Positions 24,273 to 34,008 of a stretch of DNA of 64,000 bases are shown one piece after another. This DNA comes from Bacillota bacterium. Lineage in GTDB: Bacteria; Bacillota; Clostridia; Christensenellales; Aristaeellaceae. A program made the position numbers and the translations under genes. Position 1 is the stretch's first letter, and each line of letters begins with the position of its first letter. Where the stretch lies: assembly GCA_023413135.1 (NCBI GenBank), contig JAEZQK010000092.1, positions 36,517 to 100,516 of the forward strand, read 5' to 3'. The notes under the pieces were generated by a model. The model was not told the origin of the DNA. It saw only the letters and a list, made by a program, of their open reading frames with translations, and made no database searches.

Positions 24273-25739
24273 TTATGCCCTTTTCGCCTTCCAACCCTTT
24301 ATGTACCTTTTTAGCGTCTGCCGGTTGGCATAGGCCACGAAGCCCATATAAGCCGCAACCACCATAAGCTTTAGCAGGATATTGAGCAGGCTGACCGAAT
24401 ACATCCATTGCGTATAGCTCAAATACAGGCCTGCGCCGGACAGAAGCGCAACAATCAAAACGATCTTGGCGAACACGGTAAAGCGGAAACCCACAATATT
24501 GAACTTTCTGGCGATGATTACCGCGATGATTACCCTAAGGATCATGGCGATGATATCCGCAAGGGCGGAACCATACATGTTAAGCCAAGGGATCAGGATG
24601 GCCGAAAGGCCGATATTCAGAAGGCTGGAGCTGACGGTGGTAATGAACACCAATCGGCTGGCCTTTTTTTCATAAAGCAAAAGATTGATATACGGGTAGT
24701 AGGCGCTTTTCACGGCGAAGGTGACCACGCTCAGTGGCACCACCGTCCATGCCTGACGATAGTTGGGATTCAGGAAAAGAAGGATGACCTCCTGGGAAAA
24801 CAGGGCGATCAAGAGGAAAATCAGTCCGCTCAGCCAGGCGATGGCATAACCCATCTGCCGGGCAGAGGTGCTTTTCTCCGCTCCCCCTTCCTTGAGCTGG
24901 GAAAAAAACCACGGCTGAAACGCGGCGTTCATGGAGCTCTGGGCGATATCCGTCAGCGTGCCGAACTGGCTGGCTAGGCCGAACAGCCCCACCACGGACA
25001 GTTCGAACCATCTGTTAATGAACACCCTGGATACAAGCTGGGCAATGTTGGTGGAAATGTTGTGCGGGATGATGGGAATGGAGTACTTAAGCGTTTCCTT
25101 CAATATCGCCCGGTCGATGCAGAAGGTGATCAGTTTTCTTGCCGTCAGATCAATGATCACGAATGTGCAGAACAGGATGTTGGTGATCATGGTGGACAAT
25201 AGAACGCCATAGGCGCCCATGTCCATTTTTACCACCAGCATAAAGGTAAACCCGAACTGCACAAAAAAGAAGGACATGCTGGTGATGACGATCCGTTTTG
25301 CATCCTGCATGGCGTACAGAATGCGGGAATACATGGTGTACACACAAGCAAAAACCAGCCCCAGGAGTGCCACCAGCACCACGGGGAAAAAGGGGATGCC
25401 TTCAAAAATCAGGGCGGATAGAACCTTGTTGAATGCTACAAACAGCAACAGAAATCCAAAGCCGGATACGCAAGAAAAAAGGATCATGGTACCGAAATAC
25501 CGTTTGACCTTCTCTTTGTCTTCCTTATACTCCACATAAAAGCGGGAAACCGACATGAACAGGGAAAATACGATAATATAGCTGGATACTTGCGTAAAGC
25601 TGTTGATCAGGTTGGTGGTGCCGTAATCCTCCGTGGAAAGGTAGGCCGTATAAAGGGGCAACAAGAAAAAGGTGAACGCCTTCAACAACATGTCGTTGAC
25701 GGTATAAATCAGGGAGTTGCCAAGAACGCGTTTGTTCAT
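24273..25739 (-). CDS. polysaccharide flippase, MOP/Wzx-like
   Basis: 488 residues from ATG 25739 behind GGAAAGGAACCGTGG; a 25-codon upstream extension is not preceded by a ribosome-binding site. About 12-14 hydrophobic segments are spread along the whole length. The start (SLIYTVNDMLLKAFTFFLLP, YGTTNLINSF) and the repeated RFYVEYKED-type loop are typical of oligosaccharide flippases of the MOP superfamily. Such proteins move lipid-linked sugar units across the membrane for capsule, wall or O-antigen synthesis. No glycosyltransferases are adjacent, so the substrate is unknown. Confidence 0.88.
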   Translation of the reverse strand: MNKRVLGNSLIYTVNDMLLKAFTFFLLPLYTAYLSTEDYGTTNLINSFTQVSSYIIVFSLFMSVSRFYVEYKEDKEKVKRYFGTMILFSCVSGFGFLLLFVAFNKVLSALIFEGIPFFPVVLVALLGLVFACVYTMYSRILYAMQDAKRIVITSMSFFFVQFGFTFMLVVKMDMGAYGVLLSTMITNILFCTFVIIDLTARKLITFCIDRAILKETLKYSIPIIPHNISTNIAQLVSRVFINRWFELSVVGLFGLASQFGTLTDIAQSSMNAAFQPWFFSQLKEGGAEKSTSARQMGYAIAWLSGLIFLLIALFSQEVILLFLNPNYRQAWTVVPLSVVTFAVKSAYYPYINLLLYEKKASRLVFITTVSSSLLNIGLSAILIPWLNMYGSALADIIAMILRVIIAVIIARKFNIVGFRFTVFAKIVLIVALLSGAGLYLSYTQWMYSVSLLNILLKLMVVAAYMGFVAYANRQTLKRYIKGWKAKRA

Positions 25740-25932
25740 CCACGGTTCCTTTCCATTTCCTGTGTAGTATATCCGGTTTACGGGCAGAAAACAGGCGGCT
25801 TCCGCATTGCACACTCGATTTTCCGTCCAGCATGATCCGGCTTATACCGGCCAAGATTTTTCATGCCCGCATTGCATGATAATCCCATTCCTGCCATCCC
25901 GTCAAGTGTGTGCGTAAGCCGCCCGGTTCATT

Positions 25933-28900
25933 CTATATCTCAATATCCCCCTCGAAATCCTTTTGGGCATCCCCGGTCATTAAGAGTCCTTCTTCATCGT
26001 AGCGGATCACCAGTTCCCCGCCGATCAGCCGCTGGGAAATATCCGTATCCTTGTCGGCCAATCCGCACCGCACAGCCGCGGCTGCCACGGCACAGGCTCC
26101 CGTACCGCAGGCCCAGGTTTCTCCGATCCCCCGCTCCCATACCCGCATTTTCAGCGTGTTGCGGTCGATCACCTGGGCAAAGGATATGTTGGCCCGCTGG
26201 GGAAATAAGGGATCGTTTTCCATGGCGGGGCCAATCGCTTCCAGGTCAATTTGATCCACGTCCGGCACGAAGATCACGCAATGGGGATTGCCCATGGAAA
26301 GACATGTGATCTCCCACTCCGCACCGGCCAAATGCACCTTGCGGCGGATGACCTCGCCATGAAGCTTCACCGGCACCCTCCAGGGGGTAAAATCCGGCTG
26401 CCCCATCTTCACGCAGGCGGAATATACCGTATCCTCCCGCACATAAAGCTTAAGCGATTTGAGCCCGCCGCCCGTCTCCAGCACGATGGAATCCTTACGT
26501 ACCCTGCCCGATTCGTACAGGTATTTTCCCACGCAGCGCATGGCATTGCCGGCCACCTGGCCTTCGCTTCCGTCGGCATTGAACATGCGCATCTTCGCGT
26601 CGGCCTTTTGGGAAGGCAGGATCAATACGATGCCATCGCCGCCGATTCCCTTACGGCGGCTGGATACCCGTACGCTCAGTGATTCCGGGCTCAAAATCTC
26701 CTGTTCAAAGCAATCAAAATAGATGTAGTCATTGCCCGTGGCCCGCATTTTGATAAAGTGCAGCTTCTCCCGTGTTTTGCGCATGTGGTTCATGTCCACC
26801 AGCTCCATGCACCCTTCAGAGTAGCGGGATGCCAGGGAGTTGGCCAATGCGTTGGCGGTATCCATGCTGGTGAACACGGGGATGGCCCGCTCCACCGCCT
26901 TGCGCCGGAGTTTTACGCTGGTCTTGGTGGGGAAACGCCCCTTGCTGGAGGTGGAGATCACGATGTGCACATACCCCTGCTCCAATAAAGCTGCGGTATC
27001 CTCCCGATTCACCTCCGTCGCCTTGAGCCCGGCATCCAATAAAGCCTTGCGGGTGCCGGGAGTAGCATACAACGAAAAGCCCAGAGCCGCAAACTTGCGG
27101 GCTGTCTCCGCCGCCTCCCGCTTGTCATTATCCCGCACGGTCACCAGCAGGCCGCCAGTTTTCCTCATCTTGTAGCCGGCGGCAATGAGGCCCTTGAACA
27201 GCGCTTCCTCCAGCGTGCGGCCTACGCCCAGCACCTCGCCGGTAGATTTCATTTCCGGGCCCAGATGCGTGTCCACGTCCGCCAGCTTTTCAAAGGAGAA
27301 GGTGGGCACCTTCACCGCATAGTAGGGCGCCTGGCGGTACAGCCCCGTGCCGTAGCCCATGTTAGAAAGCTTCTCGCCCAGCATGCAGCGCACGGCCAGA
27401 TCCACCACGGGAAGGCCCGTCACTTTGCTGATATAGGGCACCGTGCGGGAAGCCCTGGGATTGGCTTCGATCACATACACCTGGTTGTGATGGATCACGT
27501 ACTGGATGTTGATGAGCCCCACGGTGTTCATTTCCAACGCTAGCGCTTTTGTAGCCTCCAATAGCCGCTGGATCAGCGTGCCATTCAGATTCCAGGCCGG
27601 ATATACCGCGATGGAATCGCCGGAATGGACGCCCGCCCGCTCAATGTGCTCCATGATGCCGGGAATCAGCACATCGGTTCCATCGCAGATGGCGTCCACC
27701 TCCACCTCCACACCAAACAGATACTGGTCGATGAGGATAGGATTCTCGATCCCTTGTGCCAGAATGATTTGAATGTATTCCCGGATGTCGTCCTCGGTGA
27801 AGGCGATGATCATGTTCTGGCCGCCCAGCACATAGGAAGGGCGCATAAGTACCGGGTAGTTCAAATGCTCCGCCGCCTGAAGAGCTTCCTCCAGTGTGCG
27901 CACGGTGCAGCCTGCGGGGCGCCGGATATGCACCTTTTCCAGGATCTCGTCAAAGCGCTTGCGGTCCTCCGCCGCGTCGATGCTGTCGGCACTGGTACCA
28001 AGAATAGGAACACCGGAGCGGGAAAGGAAATTCGTCAGTTTGATAGCTGTCTGTCCGCCGAAGGCCACCACCACACCCATGGGCTTTTCGGTGTGCAAAA
28101 CACCCATCACATCCTCCGGGGTGAGCGGCTCAAAGTACAGCCGGTCGGCGGTGTCAAAGTCGGTGGATACGGTTTCCGGATTGTTGTTGATCATCACCAC
28201 GTCATAACCGTGCTGCTTAAGCGTCCATACGCAGTGGACGGATGCATAGTCAAACTCAATGCCCTGGCCGATGCGAATGGGCCCGGAGCCCAATACCGCC
28301 ACGCAGGGCTTTTTCCCGCCTTTGAGGTCAATGAACTCCTCCGCCTCGTTTTGTTCGTCATAGGTGGCGTAAAAGTAAGGCGTCTGCGCCTGAAATTCCG
28401 CGGCGCAGGTATCCACCATCTTATAAACAGGCAGGCGGGGATTTTTGATTTCGCACCCGCTGATGCGCCGGATGGCCGCGTCCGGGTAGCCGTATTTTTT
28501 TGCCTGAAGGTAGGTTTCTTCCGTCAGATTCCCCTTGGCCAGAAGCTTTTCCATATCCAGCAGGTTTTGAACCTTATGAAGGAAGAACAAGTCGATTTGC
28601 GTGAGCCGGTTCAGTTCCTCCAGCGAAACGCCCCTATCAATGGCTTCATACAGTGCGAACAGCCGCTCGTCGGTACATTCGCCGATTATGGACAGCAATT
28701 CCTGCGCGGAAAGGCCTTTCAGCTTTTTCATGCGCAGCGTATCCTGTGCGATCTCCGCGCCACGGACAGCCTTCATCAGCGCCTGCTCAAAGCATGTGCC
28801 GATGGCCATCACTTCCCCGGTGGCCTTCATCTGCGTGCCCAAGGTGCGCCGCCCGTATACGAATTTGTCAAAGGGCCACTTGGGCAGCTTCACCACTACA

Positions 28901-29955
28901 TAATCCAGCGCAGGCTCAAAGCAGGCGCATGTTTTGCCGGTGACGGCATTCTTGATTTCATCCAGCGTATAGCCAATGGCTATTTGAGCCGACACCTTGG
29001 CAATGGGATAGCCGGTGGCCTTGGAGGCCAGAGCGGAGGAGCGGGACACCCGGGGGTTAACCTCGATCACCGCATACTCAAAGCTGTCCGGGCGCAGCGC
29101 AAATTGGCAGTTGCAGCCGCCCTCCACCTTGAGTGCGCTGATAATGTCCAGCGCAGCCCGGCGAAGCATTTGAAATTCCTTGTCAGCAAGGGTCAATGCT
29201 GGAGCCGCCACGATGCTATCCCCCGTGTGGATGCCCACGGGATCGAAGTTTTCCATGCTGCACACGGATACCACGTTGCCTGCGGCGTCGCGCATGACTT
29301 CAAACTCGATTTCCTTCCAACCGGAGATGCACTTTTCCACCAGGATCTGCCCGATGGGCGACATCCGAAGGCCATTTGCAGCAATCTCCGTAAGTTCCTT
29401 TTCATCCGCCGCGATTCCGCCGCCGCTGCCGCCCAGCGTATAAGCAGGGCGTACGATGACGGGATAGCTGATTTCCCCTGCAAATTCCAGCGCGGCGTCC
29501 ACCTTCGTCACAACCTTGGAAGGGATCACCGGCTGGCCGATGGACAGCATCGTATCCTTGAACTGCTGCCGGTCCTCCGCCTTTTCAATGGTGTCCCGGC
29601 TGGCGCCCAGCAGCTTCACGCCATGATCGTTTAAAAAGCCTTCCTTGTCCAATTGCATGGACAGGGTAAGCCCGCTTTGGCCGCCCAGGGTGGAAAGCAG
29701 GCTGTCGGGCTTTTCCTTGATAATGATGCGGCGGATGGTCTCCAGCGTGAGGGGTTCGATATACACCTTGGTGGCCATGGCCTGATCGGTCATGATGGTG
29801 GCGGGATTGGGATTGACGAGGATCACTTCCAACCCCACCTCCTTCAGAGCCCGGCAGGCCTGGGAGCCGGCATAGTCAAACTCTGCCGCCTGCCCGATGA
29901 CGATAGGGCCGGAGCCGATGATCAGCACCCGATGGATATCAGGATTCAGCGGCAT
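25933..29955 (-). CDS. carB: CarB-DapF fusion: carbamoyl phosphate synthase/diaminopimelate epimerase-like
   Basis: 1340 residues in one uninterrupted frame. Residues 1 to ~1054 are a full CarB: two ATP-grasp halves starting VLIIGSGPIVIGQAAEFDYA and VAVLGSGPIRIGQGIEFDYA, then an MGS-like allosteric domain (~930-1050). Residues ~1064-1340 are a DapF: FIKMRATGNDYIYFDCFEQ, FNADGSEG, MGNPHCVIF and GETWACGTGACA. CarB makes carbamoyl phosphate for pyrimidines and arginine; DapF converts LL- to meso-diaminopimelate for lysine and wall peptide. The first DapF catalytic Cys (MCGN motif) is Ala here (VAGN, residue 1135, codon 26551-26553); the second (residue 1283) is kept. An internal ATG at residue 1055 behind GGAG might allow separate DapF synthesis. 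It overlaps carA by 17 bases. Confidence 0.93.
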   Translation of the reverse strand: MPLNPDIHRVLIIGSGPIVIGQAAEFDYAGSQACRALKEVGLEVILVNPNPATIMTDQAMATKVYIEPLTLETIRRIIIKEKPDSLLSTLGGQSGLTLSMQLDKEGFLNDHGVKLLGASRDTIEKAEDRQQFKDTMLSIGQPVIPSKVVTKVDAALEFAGEISYPVIVRPAYTLGGSGGGIAADEKELTEIAANGLRMSPIGQILVEKCISGWKEIEFEVMRDAAGNVVSVCSMENFDPVGIHTGDSIVAAPALTLADKEFQMLRRAALDIISALKVEGGCNCQFALRPDSFEYAVIEVNPRVSRSSALASKATGYPIAKVSAQIAIGYTLDEIKNAVTGKTCACFEPALDYVVVKLPKWPFDKFVYGRRTLGTQMKATGEVMAIGTCFEQALMKAVRGAEIAQDTLRMKKLKGLSAQELLSIIGECTDERLFALYEAIDRGVSLEELNRLTQIDLFFLHKVQNLLDMEKLLAKGNLTEETYLQAKKYGYPDAAIRRISGCEIKNPRLPVYKMVDTCAAEFQAQTPYFYATYDEQNEAEEFIDLKGGKKPCVAVLGSGPIRIGQGIEFDYASVHCVWTLKQHGYDVVMINNNPETVSTDFDTADRLYFEPLTPEDVMGVLHTEKPMGVVVAFGGQTAIKLTNFLSRSGVPILGTSADSIDAAEDRKRFDEILEKVHIRRPAGCTVRTLEEALQAAEHLNYPVLMRPSYVLGGQNMIIAFTEDDIREYIQIILAQGIENPILIDQYLFGVEVEVDAICDGTDVLIPGIMEHIERAGVHSGDSIAVYPAWNLNGTLIQRLLEATKALALEMNTVGLINIQYVIHHNQVYVIEANPRASRTVPYISKVTGLPVVDLAVRCMLGEKLSNMGYGTGLYRQAPYYAVKVPTFSFEKLADVDTHLGPEMKSTGEVLGVGRTLEEALFKGLIAAGYKMRKTGGLLVTVRDNDKREAAETARKFAALGFSLYATPGTRKALLDAGLKATEVNREDTAALLEQGYVHIVISTSSKGRFPTKTSVKLRRKAVERAIPVFTSMDTANALANSLASRYSEGCMELVDMNHMRKTREKLHFIKMRATGNDYIYFDCFEQEILSPESLSVRVSSRRKGIGGDGIVLILPSQKADAKMRMFNADGSEGQVAGNAMRCVGKYLYESGRVRKDSIVLETGGGLKSLKLYVREDTVYSACVKMGQPDFTPWRVPVKLHGEVIRRKVHLAGAEWEITCLSMGNPHCVIFVPDVDQIDLEAIGPAMENDPLFPQRANISFAQVIDRNTLKMRVWERGIGETWACGTGACAVAAAAVRCGLADKDTDISQRLIGGELVIRYDEEGLLMTGDAQKDFEGDIEI

Positions 29956-31030
29956 TTTTCGTCCCTCCCATCAGCGCAATAAAACGGTCGAATAAAAAGC
30001 GTGTATCCAGCGGGCCGCAGGCAGCCTCCGGATGGAACTGCACGGAAAAGGCCGGAATATCCAAATAGTCGATGCCCTCGCAGGTAAAATCATTGCCGTT
30101 TTCAAAGCGCATGCGGCTGCCGCCCGGCAAATGGTCCAAGGATACGGCATAGCCATGATTCTGGCTGGACATATACATCTGCCCCGTTTGAAGGTCCTTT
30201 ACAGGCTGGTTGCCGCCCCGGTGGCCGTATTTCAGTTTCTCCGTCTGCCCTCCTCTTGCCAGGGCCAGCAGCTGATGCCCCAGGCAAATGCCGAAGATAG
30301 GGACTTTTTTCCCGCACAGCTTTTGCAATTCGCTGATAACAGTCACATTATCCTTAGGATCGCCGGGTCCGTTGGACAGCATCACCCCATCCGGCTTAAG
30401 GGCCAGCACCTCCTCCGCCGCGAAAGAGGACGGGACGGTGACCACTTCGCAGCCGCGGGCAACAAGGTTTTTGCCGATGCTGCCCTTGGCCCCGAAATCC
30501 ATCAAAACCACGCGGTGTTCGGGCTTTTCCGGCGATTCCTTTTCCACCGTGAGGCAGGTCACATCCTCCACCCTTGGCGCAGCCCAGGCTTTCATGGATT
30601 GTACCAGGGTCTGAATATTATCCGGCTTTTCATGCAGCAGCATGGCGTTCATCACGCCCTTTTGGCGGATCACTTTCGTCAGCGCCCTTGTATCCAGGTC
30701 ATACAGGCCGGGAACGTCCACCTTTTTTAAGAGTTCATCCAGTGTGCCCTGGCAACGGAAGTTGCTGGGGACCTTACACCACTCCCGCACAATGTATGCG
30801 GAAAGCCGTGGCGCCTTGCTTTCAAAATCCTCCGGGATCACCCCATAATTCCCGATCATGGGGAAGGTTTGGACCACCATTTGTCCATAATAGCTGGGAT
30901 CTGTCAGCGTCTCCAGATAACCCGTCATATTCGTCGTAAATACAAGCTCCCCCGACGCTTCCTTAACCGTGCCGAAGGTTTTCCCCTCAAAAAGCTGCCC
31001 GTTTTCCAGCAGCAAGTAGCCTTTTTCCAT
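29939..31030 (-). CDS. carA: carbamoyl phosphate synthase small subunit
   Basis: 363 residues from ATG 31030, the usual start (MEKGYLLLENGQLFEG) behind AAAGGTGGGATGATTTG. The N-terminal domain (~1-170) is followed by a class I glutamine amidotransferase domain with LSNGPGDP, the nucleophile loop IFGICLGHQLLALA (Cys ~244) and the catalytic His/Glu near QFHPEA. It hydrolyses glutamine and tunnels ammonia to CarB. It overlaps the carB-dapF start, so the two subunits are made together. It ends in a charged tail inside the carB start region. Confidence 0.96.
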   Translation of the reverse strand: MEKGYLLLENGQLFEGKTFGTVKEASGELVFTTNMTGYLETLTDPSYYGQMVVQTFPMIGNYGVIPEDFESKAPRLSAYIVREWCKVPSNFRCQGTLDELLKKVDVPGLYDLDTRALTKVIRQKGVMNAMLLHEKPDNIQTLVQSMKAWAAPRVEDVTCLTVEKESPEKPEHRVVLMDFGAKGSIGKNLVARGCEVVTVPSSFAAEEVLALKPDGVMLSNGPGDPKDNVTVISELQKLCGKKVPIFGICLGHQLLALARGGQTEKLKYGHRGGNQPVKDLQTGQMYMSSQNHGYAVSLDHLPGGSRMRFENGNDFTCEGIDYLDIPAFSVQFHPEAACGPLDTRFLFDRFIALMGGTKNAAES

Positions 31031-31072
31031 CAAATCATCCCACCTTTGCCCGCTTGTTTCGGGATTTGAATT

Positions 31073-31101
31073 ATTATACATCTAAATAAATATATATTCA
31101 A
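31073..31101 (-). promoter_or_regulatory. sigma-A promoter of carA
   Basis: Minus strand TTGAAT (31096-31101), 17 bp, TATAAT (31073-31078), 43 bp before the carA start. The short leader leaves no room for a PyrR-type attenuator. Confidence 0.8.
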
Positions 31102-31141
31102 TACCCTCTTGGATTATTTCTGAACGCACCATTGCAAAACA

Positions 31142-31170
31142 AAAAAACCATCGATATCCGTTATCGATGG
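31142..31170 (-). terminator. terminator of the ilvE-HAD operon
   Basis: Perfect 10-bp stem ACCATCGATA/TATCGATGGT (31146-31155 with 31161-31170), 5-nt loop; on the minus strand it is followed by a T-run. It closes the operon ending at 31190 and separates it from the carA promoter. Confidence 0.92.
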
Positions 31171-31189
31171 TCAAGCTTTGAAAGGATTG

Positions 31190-32029
31190 TCATTTACCCG
31201 AAAGCGCGAACCGCCGGATGGCTTTGGCCACACCTGCGTTTTCATTGTCGTCCGTTTCAAACTCCGCCACTGCCCTTGCACCGTCGGACGCATTGCCCAT
31301 GGCCACGCCAAATCCCGCCCAAGCCAGCATGGGAATGTCATTCTCATTGTCGCCTATTGCCATCACCTGGCCCTGTTCTATATGCAGCCTACGGGAAAGC
31401 ATGGCCAAGGCAGTTCCCTTGTGGACGCCCTTTGGCATGATCTCGATGTTGTTGATCCAGGAACTGGTGACTTCCACGCCGGGAATTTTCATGATCTCAT
31501 CCCGGATGCGGTTTAACCGTGCCGGGTCTTCCCGGTCAATATACACGATCTTGTTGGTGCCGATGGCCCGCTGCTGCATGATGCCTTCCATGCCGTAAGT
31601 ATACAAAAGATTGCCCTTGCGCGTTAAGTGCGTGCCCCAATTTTCCAGCTCCTGCCCGGTGGAAAAGGGACGGCTGATGGCGATATGGCTGCGCCCGAAA
31701 GCGGAATAGGTAACGCGCTCCGCTTCCAGGACGGCGATACATTTTTCCACATCGTCGTCGGTCATATATTGCGTAAAGATGGCCTCGCCATGAGGCTTGT
31801 TGAGACAATAACCACCGTTCATGCCCAGCACGAAGCAATCCGTAAAACCGGCATCGGACATAAAGTAACTGATATCCTCCGGCAGCCGCCCGCTGACGAT
31901 GGCCAGGCAAATGCCCGCCTCCACCGCTTCCCGCATGGCCCGTATATTCTCTTGCGGAATCTGACCATCATCGTTCAGTAAAGTTCCATCCATGTCCATG
32001 GCAATCAAACGCACCGGCAAGTTTTCCAT
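31190..32029 (-). CDS. Cof-type HAD-family phosphatase
   Basis: 279 residues, ATG behind AAAGGAGATTTGC. Motif I is AMDMDGTLLNDDG (nucleophile Asp at 12), motif II includes VSGRLPE, and motif III/IV is AIGDNENDIPMLAWAG (~221-236), the Cof/Cof-like signature of HAD hydrolases with a C2 cap. The cap (~85-190) decides the substrate, often sugar phosphates or FMN, which cannot be told here. Last gene of the ilvE operon. Confidence 0.93.
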   Translation of the reverse strand: MENLPVRLIAMDMDGTLLNDDGQIPQENIRAMREAVEAGICLAIVSGRLPEDISYFMSDAGFTDCFVLGMNGGYCLNKPHGEAIFTQYMTDDDVEKCIAVLEAERVTYSAFGRSHIAISRPFSTGQELENWGTHLTRKGNLLYTYGMEGIMQQRAIGTNKIVYIDREDPARLNRIRDEIMKIPGVEVTSSWINNIEIMPKGVHKGTALAMLSRRLHIEQGQVMAIGDNENDIPMLAWAGFGVAMGNASDGARAVAEFETDDNENAGVAKAIRRFALSGK

Positions 32030-32053
32030 GCAAATCTCCTTTGTGTTTCAAGA

Positions 32054-32923
32054 TCAAAATGGCGGAAGGATGGCAAATGTACGCCCATCCAAATAAGCAA
32101 GCTCATCCTTTCCCGATAAGGTGATCGCCGTGGCGCAGAGCATCAGCCTTTTTACGCCTTGCTCCCTGTTGAACGCCCTGTCGCCATAGGCGTCATCCCC
32201 CAGGATTGGATGGCCGATATGCGCAAGGTGGGCACGGATCTGATGGGTACGCCCGGTGATCAAATCCACCTCCAGGCGGCATACGCCGCCAGCTTCCATC
32301 ACCCGGTAGCCTGTGGTAATAGGCAGCGCGCCGCGAGCGGCTTGGTCAAATATCTGCACATGAGCTGCTTTTGCATCTTTCTTTAAAAAAGCGTGCATCG
32401 TGGCTTCCGTGGGCTGCGGCGTACCCTTTGTAAGGCACGTATAGGTCTTCTTCATGGCACGTTCCTTGAAGGCACATGCCATCAGTTCTTCCGCCCGGCC
32501 TGTCTTGGCCAGAAGCAGAAGGCCGCTTGTTTGGTTGTCCAGCCGGTGGCAGGCCTTGGGTGGCAGCGCGTTTGGATCTTCCTTTTGCACATGGGTAAGA
32601 GCCAGGCTCTCTATTGTGGCTCCCCCTCCTGCATCCGCCTGGACGCTGATACCCGCCGACTTGTTGACAAGCAGGATATGCTCATCCTCGTACAAAACGT
32701 CCAGCGGCAAAGCGCCTATATCCTGCACGCCGTATATCAAAACTGGCGCGCCGGACCTCGTTTGCACATCCGCCTTCACCCGCAGGCCGTCCATTTTTAC
32801 GTCCCGACGGGAAAAAGCTTCCCGGATGGCCCAGGCGGGCAGTCCGGGAAGCGCACGCATCAAGTATTTGTCCAGCCGCATGGGCGGCAAATCAACGGGG
32901 ATGACTACTTCCAGTACAGACAC
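32054..32923 (-). CDS. RluA-family pseudouridine synthase
   Basis: 289 residues from GTG 32923 behind CCGGAGGAAAAT. The N-terminal ~70 residues are S4-like (RLDKYLMRALPGLPAWAIRE). The catalytic domain carries HRLDNQTSGLLLLAK with the catalytic Asp (~129) and the RTHQIRAHLAHIGHPILGD motif (~220). Enzymes of this family convert uridines in rRNA or tRNA to pseudouridine; the exact target (RluC, RluD or other) is not clear. It lies 24 bp upstream of the HAD gene in the ilvE operon. Confidence 0.94.
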   Translation of the reverse strand: MSVLEVVIPVDLPPMRLDKYLMRALPGLPAWAIREAFSRRDVKMDGLRVKADVQTRSGAPVLIYGVQDIGALPLDVLYEDEHILLVNKSAGISVQADAGGGATIESLALTHVQKEDPNALPPKACHRLDNQTSGLLLLAKTGRAEELMACAFKERAMKKTYTCLTKGTPQPTEATMHAFLKKDAKAAHVQIFDQAARGALPITTGYRVMEAGGVCRLEVDLITGRTHQIRAHLAHIGHPILGDDAYGDRAFNREQGVKRLMLCATAITLSGKDELAYLDGRTFAILPPF

Positions 32924-32939
32924 ATTTTCCTCCGGAAGA

Positions 32940-33983
32940 TCAGTGTTTGAGCGCCGCTTGCAGCCCGGCCCAGCGGGGCGTCTGCGCTGTCAGCTTTGAT
33001 AAGGCGTTGTACATGGCGGGGGTAGGCAGCACCCAGAGCATGGAAGAAAGCACGCTTTCCATCTCGGGCAGGGAAACGCCCTGCTTGGCCAGCATCCGCA
33101 AATCTTCCACCGCTTCCTCGGGGGTATACTCCGGACGGAGCGCACCCTTCAATACGCCGGACATTTCCTCGCTGATGGCGACTTCCTCCGGGAAGATGCC
33201 GTTCATGCCACCCAGCATCATCGTTTCGGACAATTCCAGAGAAGTAATTCCGCAGCTTCGCACCTGGCGCATCAAATGTTCCGGATCCGCCAAACCGGGA
33301 TGGACGAGGATCATTTCCCCCTGCACATCGGTAGTATAATCAAACGTGGCCCGAAGATACCGCTGGGCATAATCATATGCCTCGGCATCCATTTTGCAGC
33401 AGACTTCCTGCAAAAAATGCAGCGTGGGCTGCTGGGCATGCAGAAATCCGGCGATATACAAAAGCCCGTGCATGGTGGCGTCGAAACGGAAAACCTTTTC
33501 CCGTATCTCCGCATGTTCGGGGCAATTCATTGCCTCCAGCATGGGAACATGCAAAACCTGGGGGAGATGCAAATAGATATGTTCATTTTCCACGGTCAGA
33601 GTGCACCAGAGCCTTGCCACCAGCGCTTCCGCCGCACCGGCCTCATCCCAGTCTAAAAGCTCCGTTTCGCCTTCAAATGTCAGCAGCCGCTCCAGCAACA
33701 TATGCTCCTTTACCGAAACAAAGGAAATCTCCCTCGGGAGCCTGCGCAAAATCAGGTCCTGCACTTCCTCTACCTGATGGAGCCTGAAAAGATCGGGATT
33801 TTCCATGGCATAATAGGAAATATTCCACAGATTCTGGATGTCGGAAAGGGTACAGCCGGAGAACAGCCCCGTCCGTGGATAGCTGCTAAAGCGCTTTTCA
33901 CACGCCTCCAACTGCTTCTCGCGCAGCACACTCATTGTTTTTTCGCACCAGTTCAAGGCGCATACACTATCCTCGCGCTGCAT
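32940..33983 (-). CDS. conserved-looking protein of unknown function
   Basis: 347 residues from ATG 33983 behind GGGGAGGTTCGGCC; longer in-frame starts overlap ilvE. It is soluble and mostly helical, with no signal peptide, no membrane segment and no motif that I recognise. Features seen: CTLSDIQNLWNISYYAMEN (~45-63), an acidic middle (LLDWDEAGAAEALVARLW) and a C-terminal SSMLWVLPTPAMYNALSKL. It sits between ilvE and an RluA-type gene with 25 and 16 bp gaps, so it is co-transcribed with them. I cannot assign a function. Confidence 0.8.
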   Translation of the reverse strand: MQREDSVCALNWCEKTMSVLREKQLEACEKRFSSYPRTGLFSGCTLSDIQNLWNISYYAMENPDLFRLHQVEEVQDLILRRLPREISFVSVKEHMLLERLLTFEGETELLDWDEAGAAEALVARLWCTLTVENEHIYLHLPQVLHVPMLEAMNCPEHAEIREKVFRFDATMHGLLYIAGFLHAQQPTLHFLQEVCCKMDAEAYDYAQRYLRATFDYTTDVQGEMILVHPGLADPEHLMRQVRSCGITSLELSETMMLGGMNGIFPEEVAISEEMSGVLKGALRPEYTPEEAVEDLRMLAKQGVSLPEMESVLSSMLWVLPTPAMYNALSKLTAQTPRWAGLQAALKH

Positions 33984-34008
33984 GGCCGAACCTCCCCATC
34001 CAATACAA

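Noticed and set aside
27625..29634. 669-codon open frame antisense to carB-dapF
   Set aside because: Same cause: a shadow of a GC-biased gene with clear CarB motifs on the other strand.
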